Origin: Armatimonadota bacterium
GTDB taxonomy: Bacteria; Armatimonadota; UBA5829
Assembly (NCBI GenBank): GCA_029907315.1
Contig: JARYME010000014.1
Coordinates: 1-42,790 of the forward strand
Direction: 5' to 3'
Length of the DNA: 42,790 bases
Below are positions 33,094 to 41,770 of the stretch, piece after piece. Made by a program: the position numbers and the translations under genes. The notes under the pieces were generated by a model, which was not told where the DNA came from, did not search any database, and was given only the letters and a program-made list of their open reading frames with translations. Positions within the stretch are counted from its first letter, which is position 1, and each line of letters starts with the position of its first letter.

Positions 33094-34389
33094 CTACTGT
33101 TTGCTTCCTTCCTCTGAGTTGGCAGCATCCGGACATATCCCGAACAACTCGCACAGCACATTGACATCTACAGGAGGCTTGTCGGAAGCGAGATAGTCTT
33201 TTATTCGGAGTGTTGGATCGTGACATATCTTACTGACCATAGAGCGCGTCATTGCCTCAATGGCTTCCATCTGCTCTGAAGTAAGTTCTGGGAATCGGCG
33301 TTTGAGCTTGTTGATTTCTGCTTGTCTGATCGCCTCAAACTTACTGCGCATCGCGCTTATGACCGGCACAGCTTGGCGCGCGCGGTACTGTTGGAAGAAC
33401 CGCTCCAACTCCTCGCCGATAATGATTTCGGCCCGCTCGATTTCCGCTTTGCGAGCGTTCTTGTCCTTTTCGACCACGGCTTGGAGATCGTCGATGTTGT
33501 AAAGGAAGACACCGTCAAGACTCGCCGCGGAAGGGTCTACGTTGCGCGGGACTGCGATGTCGATAACAAACATCGGTCTACCTCTCCTGGCTGAGATCGC
33601 TCGCCGGAGCATTGGCTGCTTGATAATCGGTTCGCGAGCACTCGTGGAGGCAATTACTATGTCAGCGCTCGGTAGAACCGCCTCCAAATCTCCGAAATCC
33701 ACCGGCCGGCCGCCGCAGCGCTGAGCCAAGTCCGCAGCGTGCGAACGACTACGGTTCGCAACCAGTATGTGTTTGGCGCCGGCGCCGGCCAGGTTTAGAA
33801 CCGTCTGCTCAGCCATTTTTCCGGCGCCCACCACCATCACAGTGCACTCCGCAAGGTTGTCGAAAATAGACTCAGCTAGCCGCGCTGCAGCTGAGCCGAC
33901 CGAGAACGCACCGCGCCCGATGGCGGTTTCCGTGCGGACTCGTTTGCCGACGGAGATTGCGTGATGAAAAAGATAATTCAACACGGCGCCGGTGGAGCGG
34001 ACCTTCCGGGCGATTGAGTAGGCAGTTTTGACTTGCCCGAGGATCTGGTCTTCCCCGGTCACCATCGAGTCAATTCCTGAGGCAACCCTGAACAAGTGAG
34101 CTGCTGCTTCCCGTTCGTGGAGGAAGTACAGGTACGGAGCGTAACGCTGAGGAGCAAGGTTGCAGTAAGATCCAAGCCATTCGGCGATTCGCTGATCGTG
34201 GTCTGAGGAAGCGCAGCATGCGTAGACCTCCGTCCGATTGCAGGTGCTTAAGATGACGGACTCGGAGATCTGCGCACGCGCTGTCAAGTCATTAAGAGCC
34301 TGGGGAAGCCGAGATTCCTCTATACTCAGCTGCTCCCTGGTTTCAACAGGTGCAGTTTTGTGATTCAAGCCGACGACGACTAAATGCAT
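33094..34389 (-). CDS. hemA: Glutamyl-tRNA reductase
   Basis: The 431-residue enzyme reduces glutamyl-tRNA(Glu) to glutamate-1-semialdehyde, the first committed step of the C5 tetrapyrrole pathway. The N-terminus is the family's VGLNHKTAPVETRE, and the catalytic Cys50 lies in LSTCNRTEVY. An NADPH-binding domain follows (VMVVGAGKMAEQTV, ILVANRS), then a helical dimerisation domain (about 330-410). Length and order are standard. It is flanked by two ccsA-type genes and preceded by resB in a leftward unit, and the Ahb and cobA-hemD genes diverge from that unit. hemL, hemB and hemC are not in the window. Confidence 0.97.
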   Translation of the reverse strand: MHLVVVGLNHKTAPVETREQLSIEESRLPQALNDLTARAQISESVILSTCNRTEVYACCASSDHDQRIAEWLGSYCNLAPQRYAPYLYFLHEREAAAHLFRVASGIDSMVTGEDQILGQVKTAYSIARKVRSTGAVLNYLFHHAISVGKRVRTETAIGRGAFSVGSAAARLAESIFDNLAECTVMVVGAGKMAEQTVLNLAGAGAKHILVANRSRSHAADLAQRCGGRPVDFGDLEAVLPSADIVIASTSAREPIIKQPMLRRAISARRGRPMFVIDIAVPRNVDPSAASLDGVFLYNIDDLQAVVEKDKNARKAEIERAEIIIGEELERFFQQYRARQAVPVISAMRSKFEAIRQAEINKLKRRFPELTSEQMEAIEAMTRSMVSKICHDPTLRIKDYLASDKPPVDVNVLCELFGICPDAANSEEGSKQ

Positions 34390-34402
34390 CTCGGATTCCT
34401 CG

Positions 34403-35221
34403 CTAGGCGTAGCTGTGGAGTCCGCTGAGGAGCAAGGTAACCCCGAAAAGCGTGAAAAGCACGGCTACAAAGCCTATTATCGCCAAGACGGCCGACCTCC
34501 GTCCCCGCCATCCCATAGTTATGCGCGTATGAAGATAGGCAGCGTAGATGAACCACGTCACCAGCGCCCAAGTTTCTTTGGGATCCCAACCCCAATAACG
34601 CCCCCAGGCATATTGAGCCCACATCGCACCGGTAATTATGAGAAGCGTCTGCATAAGAAAGCCGAACGCCATGACGCGATACATCGTTCGGTCCAATGAG
34701 TCCAGTTGGGGTAGTCGAGCGCGCCAAAACGAATCGACGCGCGACTCTACACGCTCCCTAACCAAGTACAGCACAGCTAGTACGAAAGCAACCAGAAAGG
34801 CTGAATATGCCAAGATGGCTGTAGCAATATGCGGCACCCTCCAGGCGCTTTTGAGCGCAGGCATCACGTAGACTTCTTCACCTGGGAGGAAATAAGCCAC
34901 CAAGGCAAACACGCAAATTAGTGGAACTACGAAGGCTCCGTAGATCTCCGTTTTGCAAGCTGCTTCGACCACCAAATAGACGAGAACTGCAGCCCAAGTG
35001 AATGAAAGCAGATATTCGTACAGGTTAAGAAACGGCGGATGTCCGGTAGCCAAGTATCTGAGGACCAGTGAAGCCGTGTGCAAACACAACCCAACAAAAA
35101 GCAAACCCCTTCCGATAGGCCACAAGCGTGACCGTCTCAGCAAACATGCCAGATAAACGGCTGCAGACACGACATACAGCCAAAATGAAATTTTGAACAG
35201 CAGCACAGCTGTAGAAACCAT
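34403..35221 (-). CDS. ccsA: Cytochrome c biogenesis protein CcsA (System II)
   Basis: The 272-residue polytopic membrane protein carries WGRYWGWDPKETW (206-218), the haem-binding tryptophan motif, plus His48 in a membrane helix (LCLHTASL), His131 (RVPHIATAIL) and His231 (YAAYLH). These are the His sites known for haem transit in CcsA. It starts eight bases after the resB stop and so is the natural ResB partner in haem delivery to apocytochromes outside the membrane. hemA follows 13 bases later. It is an obvious paralogue of 32269-33090. Confidence 0.92.
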   Translation of the reverse strand: MVSTAVLLFKISFWLYVVSAAVYLACLLRRSRLWPIGRGLLFVGLCLHTASLVLRYLATGHPPFLNLYEYLLSFTWAAVLVYLVVEAACKTEIYGAFVVPLICVFALVAYFLPGEEVYVMPALKSAWRVPHIATAILAYSAFLVAFVLAVLYLVRERVESRVDSFWRARLPQLDSLDRTMYRVMAFGFLMQTLLIITGAMWAQYAWGRYWGWDPKETWALVTWFIYAAYLHTRITMGWRGRRSAVLAIIGFVAVLFTLFGVTLLLSGLHSYA

Positions 35222-35229
35222 GCTTCCTC

Positions 35230-36657
35230 CTAGATATCCGCCGGACTGAGCGCGCTTCGCAGAAGCTCCATGTCTTTTTCTGTGACTTCATCCAGAGCAC
35301 GCTGGGGACATCCAATCGTGACAGACGTTCGCCCCTCCTGCTCAGCAGCGCAAAGCCTCAATTCGCGATGCGGAACGTAAAAAGACAGAAAGACGCCTAC
35401 GACAACCAGCACGAAACCGACGTAAACAATGGGCAGACCCGGGTTTCTGGAAACGTCGAGGACCGTGTAGGGAACAGCTTTGGCAAGTTTGATGCGCCAG
35501 CCCTTGTAGCCGACTGAATCCCCAACCTGCAGCCAACCCAGCCTTGTCCACCCGTTTATGCCTTCTTCTTTGTGAAACCTATCACTGACAAGCAGATCAC
35601 ACGCAGGGTTCAGCGGCAGGTCGCTACCGTTTATCCGCTCCCCGCCCACATAGTCCGGCACAGCGTTGTGCAGATACACGGCGATCTTCTTGCCACCAAC
35701 ATCGACCGTTTTGAGCAAATCCTGTGCTCCGGTAAGATCGGTAAGATCGAACCTAACCCAAGCGAATTTGCCTTGAGAGGACTCGATCCTGAGGATGAAG
35801 CTGTCAAGTCCACAGCTCGACTGGTAGAACGCGACGCCTTTGTACGCAAGAGGACGGTTGACGTCGATAACGTGTCTACTAGTGGGCTTGCCGTCCTCAC
35901 GGACTTCGACCCAGCTGCGGTATGCTGTGGGACGGTGGTGGTCGTCGGTTGATATTTCGAACCTGCGCAAGTGTATGACGAAACCCAATTCCACAGGATG
36001 AGTGTTCGAATCGGACCAATACACACCGGCCGATTCACCCTCTGTTATAATCATTGTGCCGCCAGAGCCAAGGAACCCGCCGATCACGGCGCCAACAAAA
36101 ACGACCAGGACACTCAGGTGGGTTATATAAGGACCCCATATACCCAGTCTGCCTTTCACGGCATAAAGGAAGGATAAACCGTCTGACGAACCAGTCCGCA
36201 CGCGGTAGCCCTTGTTTTTCAAGGCAAGCGAAGCGCGCGAAACAATCTCAGCGGGAGGTAGCTCCGTAGTAATACTCTCGGACTTGGCAAGGCTTTGCAT
36301 CTCAGCCTGGTCGATTACCACTCGCGGTGCAAAAGTGCGCCGCCATGCTGCCGAGAATCTTCTTGCCGTGCATACGATGAGGTTTAGAGACAACAGAAGC
36401 AGCAGAAGGATATACCAGGCGCTGTGGTATACATCATCGAGATTAAGGCTCCTGATCGCAGCGTATCCGATTCGGCCGTATGCCTTGATGTATTCCTGTT
36501 GAGAGGCGTTCTGCTTGATGACGGTGCCCAGGACCGAAGCCCCTGCCGCCAGCAACAACAGCGCGATAGCGGTCCTCATCGAGCTGAAAAAGCTCCAAAA
36601 GGAGACTGCGTATGATGATGATTCGGGTGTTCCAGTCCGGTTGTCTACGCGGGCCAT
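35230..36657 (-). CDS. resB: Cytochrome c biogenesis protein ResB (System II)
   Basis: The 475-residue protein opens with FWSFFSSMRTAIALLLLAAGAS, here cited by its FFSSMRTAIALLL part, the typical first membrane segment of ResB/Ccs1. A second segment (WYILLLLLLSLNLIVCTARR) follows, then a third near GIWGPYITHLSVLVVFVGAV and a large extracytoplasmic beta domain. A last segment (IVYVGFVLVVVGVFLSFYV) lies near the C-terminus. With CcsA it forms the System II haem lyase complex. It is the first gene of the leftward resB-ccsA-hemA-ccsA unit and diverges from ahbD. No strong promoter was identified for this direction. Confidence 0.92.
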   Translation of the reverse strand: MARVDNRTGTPESSSYAVSFWSFFSSMRTAIALLLLAAGASVLGTVIKQNASQQEYIKAYGRIGYAAIRSLNLDDVYHSAWYILLLLLLSLNLIVCTARRFSAAWRRTFAPRVVIDQAEMQSLAKSESITTELPPAEIVSRASLALKNKGYRVRTGSSDGLSFLYAVKGRLGIWGPYITHLSVLVVFVGAVIGGFLGSGGTMIITEGESAGVYWSDSNTHPVELGFVIHLRRFEISTDDHHRPTAYRSWVEVREDGKPTSRHVIDVNRPLAYKGVAFYQSSCGLDSFILRIESSQGKFAWVRFDLTDLTGAQDLLKTVDVGGKKIAVYLHNAVPDYVGGERINGSDLPLNPACDLLVSDRFHKEEGINGWTRLGWLQVGDSVGYKGWRIKLAKAVPYTVLDVSRNPGLPIVYVGFVLVVVGVFLSFYVPHRELRLCAAEQEGRTSVTIGCPQRALDEVTEKDMELLRSALSPADI

Positions 36658-36760
36658 TGTTCAGTAAATAGAGAGTCCTGAATGATCGGGCAAGTCCGGG
36701 GCAAGAACGTGAGCGTTAGCCGATTCCAATATATCGCAAACCAAACCCCAGGCGCAACCC

Positions 36761-36811
36761 TTGACAGCAGAGTGTATGGGGCGTCACAATGTTACCAGAC
36801 AAACCGGTTTG
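36761..36811 (+). promoter_or_regulatory. Promoter of the ahb operon with downstream 12-bp palindrome
   Basis: TTGACA (36761-36766), an 18-base spacer and CACAAT (36785-36790) form a plausible promoter. The perfect palindrome CAAACCGGTTTG (36800-36811) starts nine bases after the -10 box, covering about +4 to +15, where a repressor would block initiation. I do not recognise the palindrome as a known operator. The ATG of ahbD follows at 36839 without a clear ribosome site. Confidence 0.55.
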
Positions 36812-36838
36812 CACCACGGTTCTTCCTAAACAACACCA

Positions 36839-37945
36839 ATGGACAACACTTCGCGTCCACCTGACGTCCGAGCGAGTTTTCCCGACGATACCGTTCCCAC
36901 GCTTAGAATGGTCTTCTGGGAACTCACGAATGCCTGCAACCTGAGCTGCGCTCATTGTAGGGCTCGTCCTGCCAAAGAGCGCTCGTCAGCCGAATTGTCC
37001 ACTGAAGAGGCAAAACGGCTGCTGGACGACATAGCCGCATTTGCGCAACCGGCAGTAGTCTTGAGTGGCGGTGAGCCGCTGGTCAGGCCCGACTGGGCTG
37101 AAATCGCTCGTTATGGTACGGTTAAGGGTTTGCGAGTGCTGCTTGCGACAAATGGCTCGCTAGTGTCGCGAGATATTGCTCGGCAGATGGTGGAAGTCGG
37201 GATCAAGCGAATCAGTGTGAGTATCGATGCGGCAGGGTCAGAACTGCACGACAGGTTTCGCGGCGTGCAGGGTGCCTTCGATGCCGCGTGGCAAGGTATC
37301 ACCAACGCGCGTGAAGCAGGCTTAGAGTTTCAAATAAACACGACTGTGACAAGACACAACTTGGAGCAAATTCCGCGTATTTTGGAGCTGGCTGTCGAGC
37401 AAGGTGCTGCTGCGCTGCATCTTTTCTTGCTTGTTCCGACCGGCTGCGGTTTTGAGATAGCAGACGAGGAGATGATAAAGCCTGAAGAGTATGAGCAAGT
37501 GTTGGGGTGGCTGTATGAGCAGTCGAAGACCGCACCAATCGGACTGCGGGCAACCTGTGCTCCTCATTACTATCGAATAGCTCGCCAGCGGTCGCAAGGA
37601 GGCTGCGACGCGCACAACTCAAACGGTCAGCGCACAGAAACTAAATCAAGTAAGGGATGCTTGGCAGGGTCGGCCGTTTGTTTTGTCTCGCACTCAGGTG
37701 AGGTCTACCCGTGCGGTTACCTTCCGGTATCGGCGGGCAACGTAAGACGAGAGAACATAGCAAACATTTGGCGTGACGCGGAAGTGTTCAAATTGCTTCG
37801 AGATGAGGATAACCTCGAAGGGAAATGCGGTAGATGCGAATATAGGCGGGTGTGTATGGGGTGCAGAGCCAGGGCATATGCAATGACCGGCAGCTTTCTT
37901 GCAGCAGAGCCGTATTGTGTTTACCAGCCAAGAGGAGTCGGCTAA
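36839..37945 (+). CDS. ahbD: Radical SAM haem synthase AhbD-like (Fe-coproporphyrin III decarboxylase)
   Basis: The 368-residue protein has the radical SAM cluster motif CNLSCAHC (Cys33, 37, 40) in an FWELTNACN context, then SGGEPL. A C-terminal SPASM-like cysteine set includes CGYLP, CGRCEYRRVCMGCRA and a final YC. AhbD oxidatively decarboxylates the two propionates of Fe-coproporphyrin III to give haem b, the last step of the siroheme route. The opposing candidate is AhbC, but the gene at 38957 fits AhbC better, so this one takes the AhbD role. It heads a rightward operon; the next gene starts 71 bases later. Assignment by motifs and gene context is good but not absolute. Confidence 0.82.
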   Translation: MDNTSRPPDVRASFPDDTVPTLRMVFWELTNACNLSCAHCRARPAKERSSAELSTEEAKRLLDDIAAFAQPAVVLSGGEPLVRPDWAEIARYGTVKGLRVLLATNGSLVSRDIARQMVEVGIKRISVSIDAAGSELHDRFRGVQGAFDAAWQGITNAREAGLEFQINTTVTRHNLEQIPRILELAVEQGAAALHLFLLVPTGCGFEIADEEMIKPEEYEQVLGWLYEQSKTAPIGLRATCAPHYYRIARQRSQGGCDAHNSNGQRTETKSSKGCLAGSAVCFVSHSGEVYPCGYLPVSAGNVRRENIANIWRDAEVFKLLRDEDNLEGKCGRCEYRRVCMGCRARAYAMTGSFLAAEPYCVYQPRGVG

Positions 37946-38016
37946 TACTCATCGCTTGCCGACGCGAAGCCGCCGAACTGGAACAAGTTGGCCGGAAAGC
38001 AGAAAGAAGACGCCAA

Positions 38017-38463
38017 ATGGACGATATCGACAGAGAACTGCTGAACATCATTCAGACGGACTTTCCGATAGTTGAGCAACCCTACGAGGTGCTGGGGCAA
38101 CGGCTGGGTATTCCGGCATGCGAAGCGCTGAAACGTGTACGAGCATTGGTGGAATCGGGTATTATTCGAAGAATCGGGCCTTCATTCGACACCCGCAAGC
38201 TGGGACACGTGAGCGCGTTGGTGGCGGCCAGGGTTCCGATCGAGCGACTGGAAGAAGTAGCTGGCGTGGTGAGTTCGTATCCTCACGTAACACATAATTA
38301 TGCCCGCGACTGCGAATACAACCTTTGGTTTACACTCATATGTGAAAATCACGATCGGATGAACGCAATACTTCAGGACATCAAGCAGAAGGCAGGCGTA
38401 GAAGAAATGGTTTGTCTGCCTGCGCGACGAGTGTTTAAGATCCAAGTAAACTTTACGATATGA
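38017..38463 (+). CDS. ahbA: Siroheme decarboxylase subunit AhbA-like (Lrp/AsnC fold)
   Basis: The ATG at 38017 gives 148 residues beginning MDDIDRELLNIIQ, the standard start of this family; the open frame extends upstream into ahbD but is not needed. An N-terminal AsnC-type helix-turn-helix (LGQRLGIPACEALKRVRALVESGIIRR, cited by its LGIPACEALKRV part) is followed by an RAM-like ferredoxin fold. AhbA and AhbB together remove two carboxylates from siroheme, producing 12,18-didecarboxysiroheme. Related NirD, L, G and H do the same for haem d1. The stop overlaps the start of the next gene (ATGA). Being fused to no nir genes and adjacent to ahbC and ahbD favours Ahb over Nir. Confidence 0.85.
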   Translation: MDDIDRELLNIIQTDFPIVEQPYEVLGQRLGIPACEALKRVRALVESGIIRRIGPSFDTRKLGHVSALVAARVPIERLEEVAGVVSSYPHVTHNYARDCEYNLWFTLICENHDRMNAILQDIKQKAGVEEMVCLPARRVFKIQVNFTI

Positions 38464-38960
38464 TAACCCGGAAGCAGCGAGCCATAATCCGCGCCATCCA
38501 GGGCGGGATCCCGCTTTGCGAGCAGCCCTTTCACGAGATCGCCCGCCGTATCGGCATCTCCACCGACGAACTGATAAAGCAGATTGAGATGTGGAAGCGA
38601 GATGGAACAATCCGCCGCTTTGGAGCAGTTTTGGATCACCGTCGTGCCGGATTTGAAACAAACGCCATGGTAGTGTGGAACGTTCCGGATGAGCAGGTTG
38701 AGTCGTTCGGTTGCACAGCCGCCCAGTTCGCAGCCGTAAGCCATTGCTACGAGCGACCTAGGTTTGAAGGCTTCAACTACAATATGTACACGATGATCCA
38801 CGGTTCGTGCAGGCGTGAGTGTGAGGAGACGGTAAAAACTATCTCGCAGATAACAGGCATTTCAGATTATAGAGTGCTCTATACGACTGCCGAATTCAAA
38901 AAGGCCAGTCCCGTTTACTTCGGTGACGACGACCTGACGTACCAAGGAGAAGACTGTTGA
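38460..38960 (+). CDS. ahbB: Siroheme decarboxylase subunit AhbB-like
   Basis: The 166-residue partner of AhbA has the same layout: a helix-turn-helix (FHEIARRIGISTDELIKQI) with RRFGAVLDHRRAGF, then a ferredoxin-like domain with SHCYERPRFEGFNYNMYTMIHG, cited by its SHCYERP and NYNMYTMIHG parts. SHCYxRP and NxYxMIHG are characteristic of the AhbB/NirL-G side of the family. The start ATG overlaps the ahbA stop, and its own stop TGA overlaps the TTG start of the next gene, so the three are translationally coupled. Together with AhbA it decarboxylates siroheme. Confidence 0.87.
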   Translation: MITRKQRAIIRAIQGGIPLCEQPFHEIARRIGISTDELIKQIEMWKRDGTIRRFGAVLDHRRAGFETNAMVVWNVPDEQVESFGCTAAQFAAVSHCYERPRFEGFNYNMYTMIHGSCRRECEETVKTISQITGISDYRVLYTTAEFKKASPVYFGDDDLTYQGEDC

Positions 38961-40144
38961 TTTCGATCACCAAGCTTTACTGCGGTAAGAGCGGGCCCGG
39001 GGATAAGCTCAGGTACCAGCGACAAGCCATAACAAGCTCCGACGCAAGCAACGGGGCAGACAGCGATCGCAAGCCAATCGTTGTTTGGAACTCTACAGAC
39101 CGCTGCAACCTGAACTGCATCCACTGCTATGCTAATGCCGACAACAGCACCGGACACCGCGAGCTTACCACAGAGCAAGCGCGAAATATGATTCGGCAGC
39201 TTGCGGACTTTGGAGTGCCGGTTCTTCTGTTCTCCGGTGGCGAACCATTGCTTCGAGCAGATGTGTATGACAATGCGGCACTTGCAAACTCACTGGGTAT
39301 CAGAACGGTGCTCTCGACCAACGGAACGTTGATAACTGAGCAAGTGGCTGAGCACCTTAAGCAAGCAGGGTTTTCTTACATCGGCATAAGCCTCGACGGT
39401 ATTGGTGATCTGAACGACGAATTTCGCGGAAAACGCGGCGCGTTTGAGTCGGCAAAACGCGCCTTTGAAATATGCGCGGCTTATGGTCTGAGGAGTGGGC
39501 TCCGAATGACGCTCACACGTTATAACTATAACCAGATAGAGCAAGTGTTCGAGTTCGTGGAGCAACAACGTATAAGCAGGGTTTGCTTTTACCACTTGGT
39601 GTACTCCGGAAGGGGAAGTGAGTTGGTGAAAGCCGATCTTTCTCACGAAGAATCGCGCAGGGCAGTGGACTTAATCATTAACTATGCCGCTGACTTCAAC
39701 AGGCGCGGACTGGATGTAGAGATTTTGACGGTCGACAATCACTGCGACGGACCGTTTTTGTATATGCGAATGCTGCGCGAGAGATCCCCTCTTGCAAGCG
39801 AAGCGCTCCAGCTTCTCAAAGCGAACGGTGGCAATAGCTCCGGGATCGGAATAGCCGCTATAGACAAAGAGGGTAACGTGCATCCCGACCAGTTTTGGCG
39901 CCATTACTCTTTGGGTAACGTGATGGAACGCCCGTTCGGTGACATATGGACGGACACAAGGGATCCAATTCTCGCGGGACTTCGGCACCGCAAATCTCTG
40001 CTCAGGGGTCGATGCGCATCGTGCAGATGGCTGGACATATGCAACGGCAATTTCCGCGTGCGTGCAGAGGCCGTATACGGAGACGTGTGGTACCAGGACC
40101 CCGCCTGCTATTTGACCGACAAGGAAATAGGAGCAGCGGAGTAG
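38957..40144 (+). CDS. ahbC: Radical SAM 12,18-didecarboxysiroheme deacetylase AhbC-like
   Basis: The 395-residue protein starts at TTG (overlapping the ahbB stop) and has the AhbC/NirJ N-terminus ISITKLYCG. The radical SAM motif is CNLNCIHC (Cys50, 54, 57), followed by FSGGEPLLR and SLDG. A C-terminal SPASM set includes CASCRWLDICNG and a late DPACY. AhbC removes the two acetate side chains from didecarboxysiroheme to give Fe-coproporphyrin III, the substrate of AhbD. NirJ of haem d1 synthesis is the close alternative, but no nirS or other nir gene is present. cobA-hemD starts six bases after its stop. Confidence 0.88.
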   Translation: MISITKLYCGKSGPGDKLRYQRQAITSSDASNGADSDRKPIVVWNSTDRCNLNCIHCYANADNSTGHRELTTEQARNMIRQLADFGVPVLLFSGGEPLLRADVYDNAALANSLGIRTVLSTNGTLITEQVAEHLKQAGFSYIGISLDGIGDLNDEFRGKRGAFESAKRAFEICAAYGLRSGLRMTLTRYNYNQIEQVFEFVEQQRISRVCFYHLVYSGRGSELVKADLSHEESRRAVDLIINYAADFNRRGLDVEILTVDNHCDGPFLYMRMLRERSPLASEALQLLKANGGNSSGIGIAAIDKEGNVHPDQFWRHYSLGNVMERPFGDIWTDTRDPILAGLRHRKSLLRGRCASCRWLDICNGNFRVRAEAVYGDVWYQDPACYLTDKEIGAAE

Positions 40145-40150
40145 GCTCTA

Positions 40151-41704
40151 ATGGGCAAAGTCATACTGGTAGGTGCAGGGCCGGGTGATCCCGGACTGGT
40201 AACAGTGCGCGGTCTGGAGTGCATACGCAGCGCAGATGTGATTGTCTACGATCGCCTTGTTAACCCCTCGCTCCTCAAAGAAGCCAAGGCTGATGCCCAG
40301 CTCATTTATGTCGGGAAAGCAGCTGGGTCTCACTCGACTCCTCAGGAGCAGATAAACCGCATTCTCATCGAGCAAGCCCAGCAGGGAAAAACCGTCGTCC
40401 GCCTGAAGGGTGGTGATCCGTTTGTCTTCGGACGCGGCGGCGAAGAAGCGCTGGCTCTCGCAGAAGCCGGGGTGGAGTTCGAAATTGTGCCAGGGGTTAG
40501 CTCCGCGGTCGCAGCCCCTGCCTATGCCGGTATTCCGGTAACTCACCGCGGCTTGTGTTCGGCTTTTGGCGTTGTAGCCGGGCACGAAGATCCGACAAAG
40601 CCGGAATCGGGAATAAAATGGAGCGCAATCGCCACTGGGTTGGATACGATTGTCTTTCTGATGGGGGTCGAGAGACTTCCCCAGATTACGGCGGAACTTG
40701 TTGCCAACGGACGCAGCCTGGCTACACCTGTAGCAGTTATCCGATGGGGCAGCACACCTTGCCAACGAACAGTAATCGGTACGCTCGAAAACATCGTAGA
40801 TCGAGTGCGTGCTGCAGGATTGACCGCACCAGCTGCTGTTGTAGTGGGCGAGGTCGTGCAGCTACGCGATAAACTGCGGTGGTTCGACAAGAGACCTCTC
40901 TTCGGCAAAAAGATTCTGGTAACTCGAAGCGAAGAACAGGCGGGTAAGTTGTGCGATGCCCTGCGACAACACGGCGCGGAAGCCGTCGAGTTTCCAGTTA
41001 TCAAGATATGTCCCCTGGCAAACTACGACGAGCTAGACGGTGCCATCCGCGAGGTAGGAACATTCGACTGGCTGCTTTTCACCAGTGCGAACGGTGTCGA
41101 TGCAACAATCAAGAGGCTGAAAGAGACCGGACGTGATGTGAGGTCGCTGGCGGGTCCAAAGATAGGCGCGATCGGACCGGCCACGGCTGAGTCGCTGGAG
41201 AGACTGGGTGTGCGCGTCGATTACGTGCCTTCTCAGTTCGTAGCAGAAGCATTCTGCGAAGATTTTCCCGAAGATCCTGAAGGTAAGAGAATACTTGTTA
41301 TTCGGGCTGAGCAGGCGAGGAACGTGCTGCCCGAGCGTTTGGCTGAGCGAGGAGCCCTGGTGTGCGTAGCACCGGCTTATAGGACCGAAGCCTGTTGTCC
41401 AACGAATTCGCTAGATGAACTGCGTAATCAGCTGACCGAAGCGGAAATCGACGTAGTGACTTTCACTAGTTCGTCCACCGTATCGGCATTTGTACAGCTT
41501 GTGGGCAAGGACATTGCTACCGCAATGCCAGAAAACGTCAAGATCGCCTGCATCGGACCTATCACGGCTGGCACTGCTCGAGACTTGGGACTCAGGGTTG
41601 ACATAGTTGCCAGGGAGTACACTACGGCAGGACTCGTCGAAGCTATCCTCGATGCTTTTAGAGAGAGCGCGGCACGAGGCGATAAAAAGGTCTCAGAAAT
41701 GTAA
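40151..41704 (+). CDS. cobA-hemD: Fused uroporphyrinogen-III methyltransferase and uroporphyrinogen-III synthase
   Basis: The 517-residue protein has two enzymes in one chain. Residues 1 to about 245 are the S-adenosylmethionine uroporphyrinogen-III C-methyltransferase (VGAGPGDPGL, YDRLVNP, VRLKGGDPFVFGRGGEE, PGVSSAVAAPAYAGIP), which makes precorrin-2. Residues of about 255-510 are HemD (GKKILVTRSEEQAGKL, LLFTSANGVDA, VTFTSSSTVSAF, IGPITAGTARDLG), which closes and flips ring D. The fusion is common in Gram-positive and deep-branching bacteria. It feeds siroheme, the entry point of the Ahb route encoded directly upstream. A precorrin-2 dehydrogenase/ferrochelatase is still required and is not in the window. 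Confidence 0.95.
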   Translation: MGKVILVGAGPGDPGLVTVRGLECIRSADVIVYDRLVNPSLLKEAKADAQLIYVGKAAGSHSTPQEQINRILIEQAQQGKTVVRLKGGDPFVFGRGGEEALALAEAGVEFEIVPGVSSAVAAPAYAGIPVTHRGLCSAFGVVAGHEDPTKPESGIKWSAIATGLDTIVFLMGVERLPQITAELVANGRSLATPVAVIRWGSTPCQRTVIGTLENIVDRVRAAGLTAPAAVVVGEVVQLRDKLRWFDKRPLFGKKILVTRSEEQAGKLCDALRQHGAEAVEFPVIKICPLANYDELDGAIREVGTFDWLLFTSANGVDATIKRLKETGRDVRSLAGPKIGAIGPATAESLERLGVRVDYVPSQFVAEAFCEDFPEDPEGKRILVIRAEQARNVLPERLAERGALVCVAPAYRTEACCPTNSLDELRNQLTEAEIDVVTFTSSSTVSAFVQLVGKDIATAMPENVKIACIGPITAGTARDLGLRVDIVAREYTTAGLVEAILDAFRESAARGDKKVSEM

Positions 41705-41736
41705 AATGGGACACCCCTCTGAGGAAGTGTCCCATT
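41705..41736. terminator. Bidirectional terminator between cobA-hemD and the response regulator
   Basis: AATGGGACAC (41705-41714) and GTGTCCCATT (41727-41736) form a perfect 10-bp stem with a twelve-base loop. The stem begins directly after the cobA-hemD stop codon and lies 34 bases past the converging regulator's stop. Confidence 0.7.
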
Positions 41737-41770
41737 CCAGCTGTGTTTATCAGGTCATCCAAAAGCCTTC

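Noticed and set aside
36839-40144. Assignment of the radical SAM and Lrp-type genes to haem d1 (nir) synthesis
   Set aside because: No nirS, nirE-specific context, nirF or nirN is present; the cobA-hemD, hemA and System II neighbours and the ahbA-B-C-D set fit the siroheme-to-haem route better.
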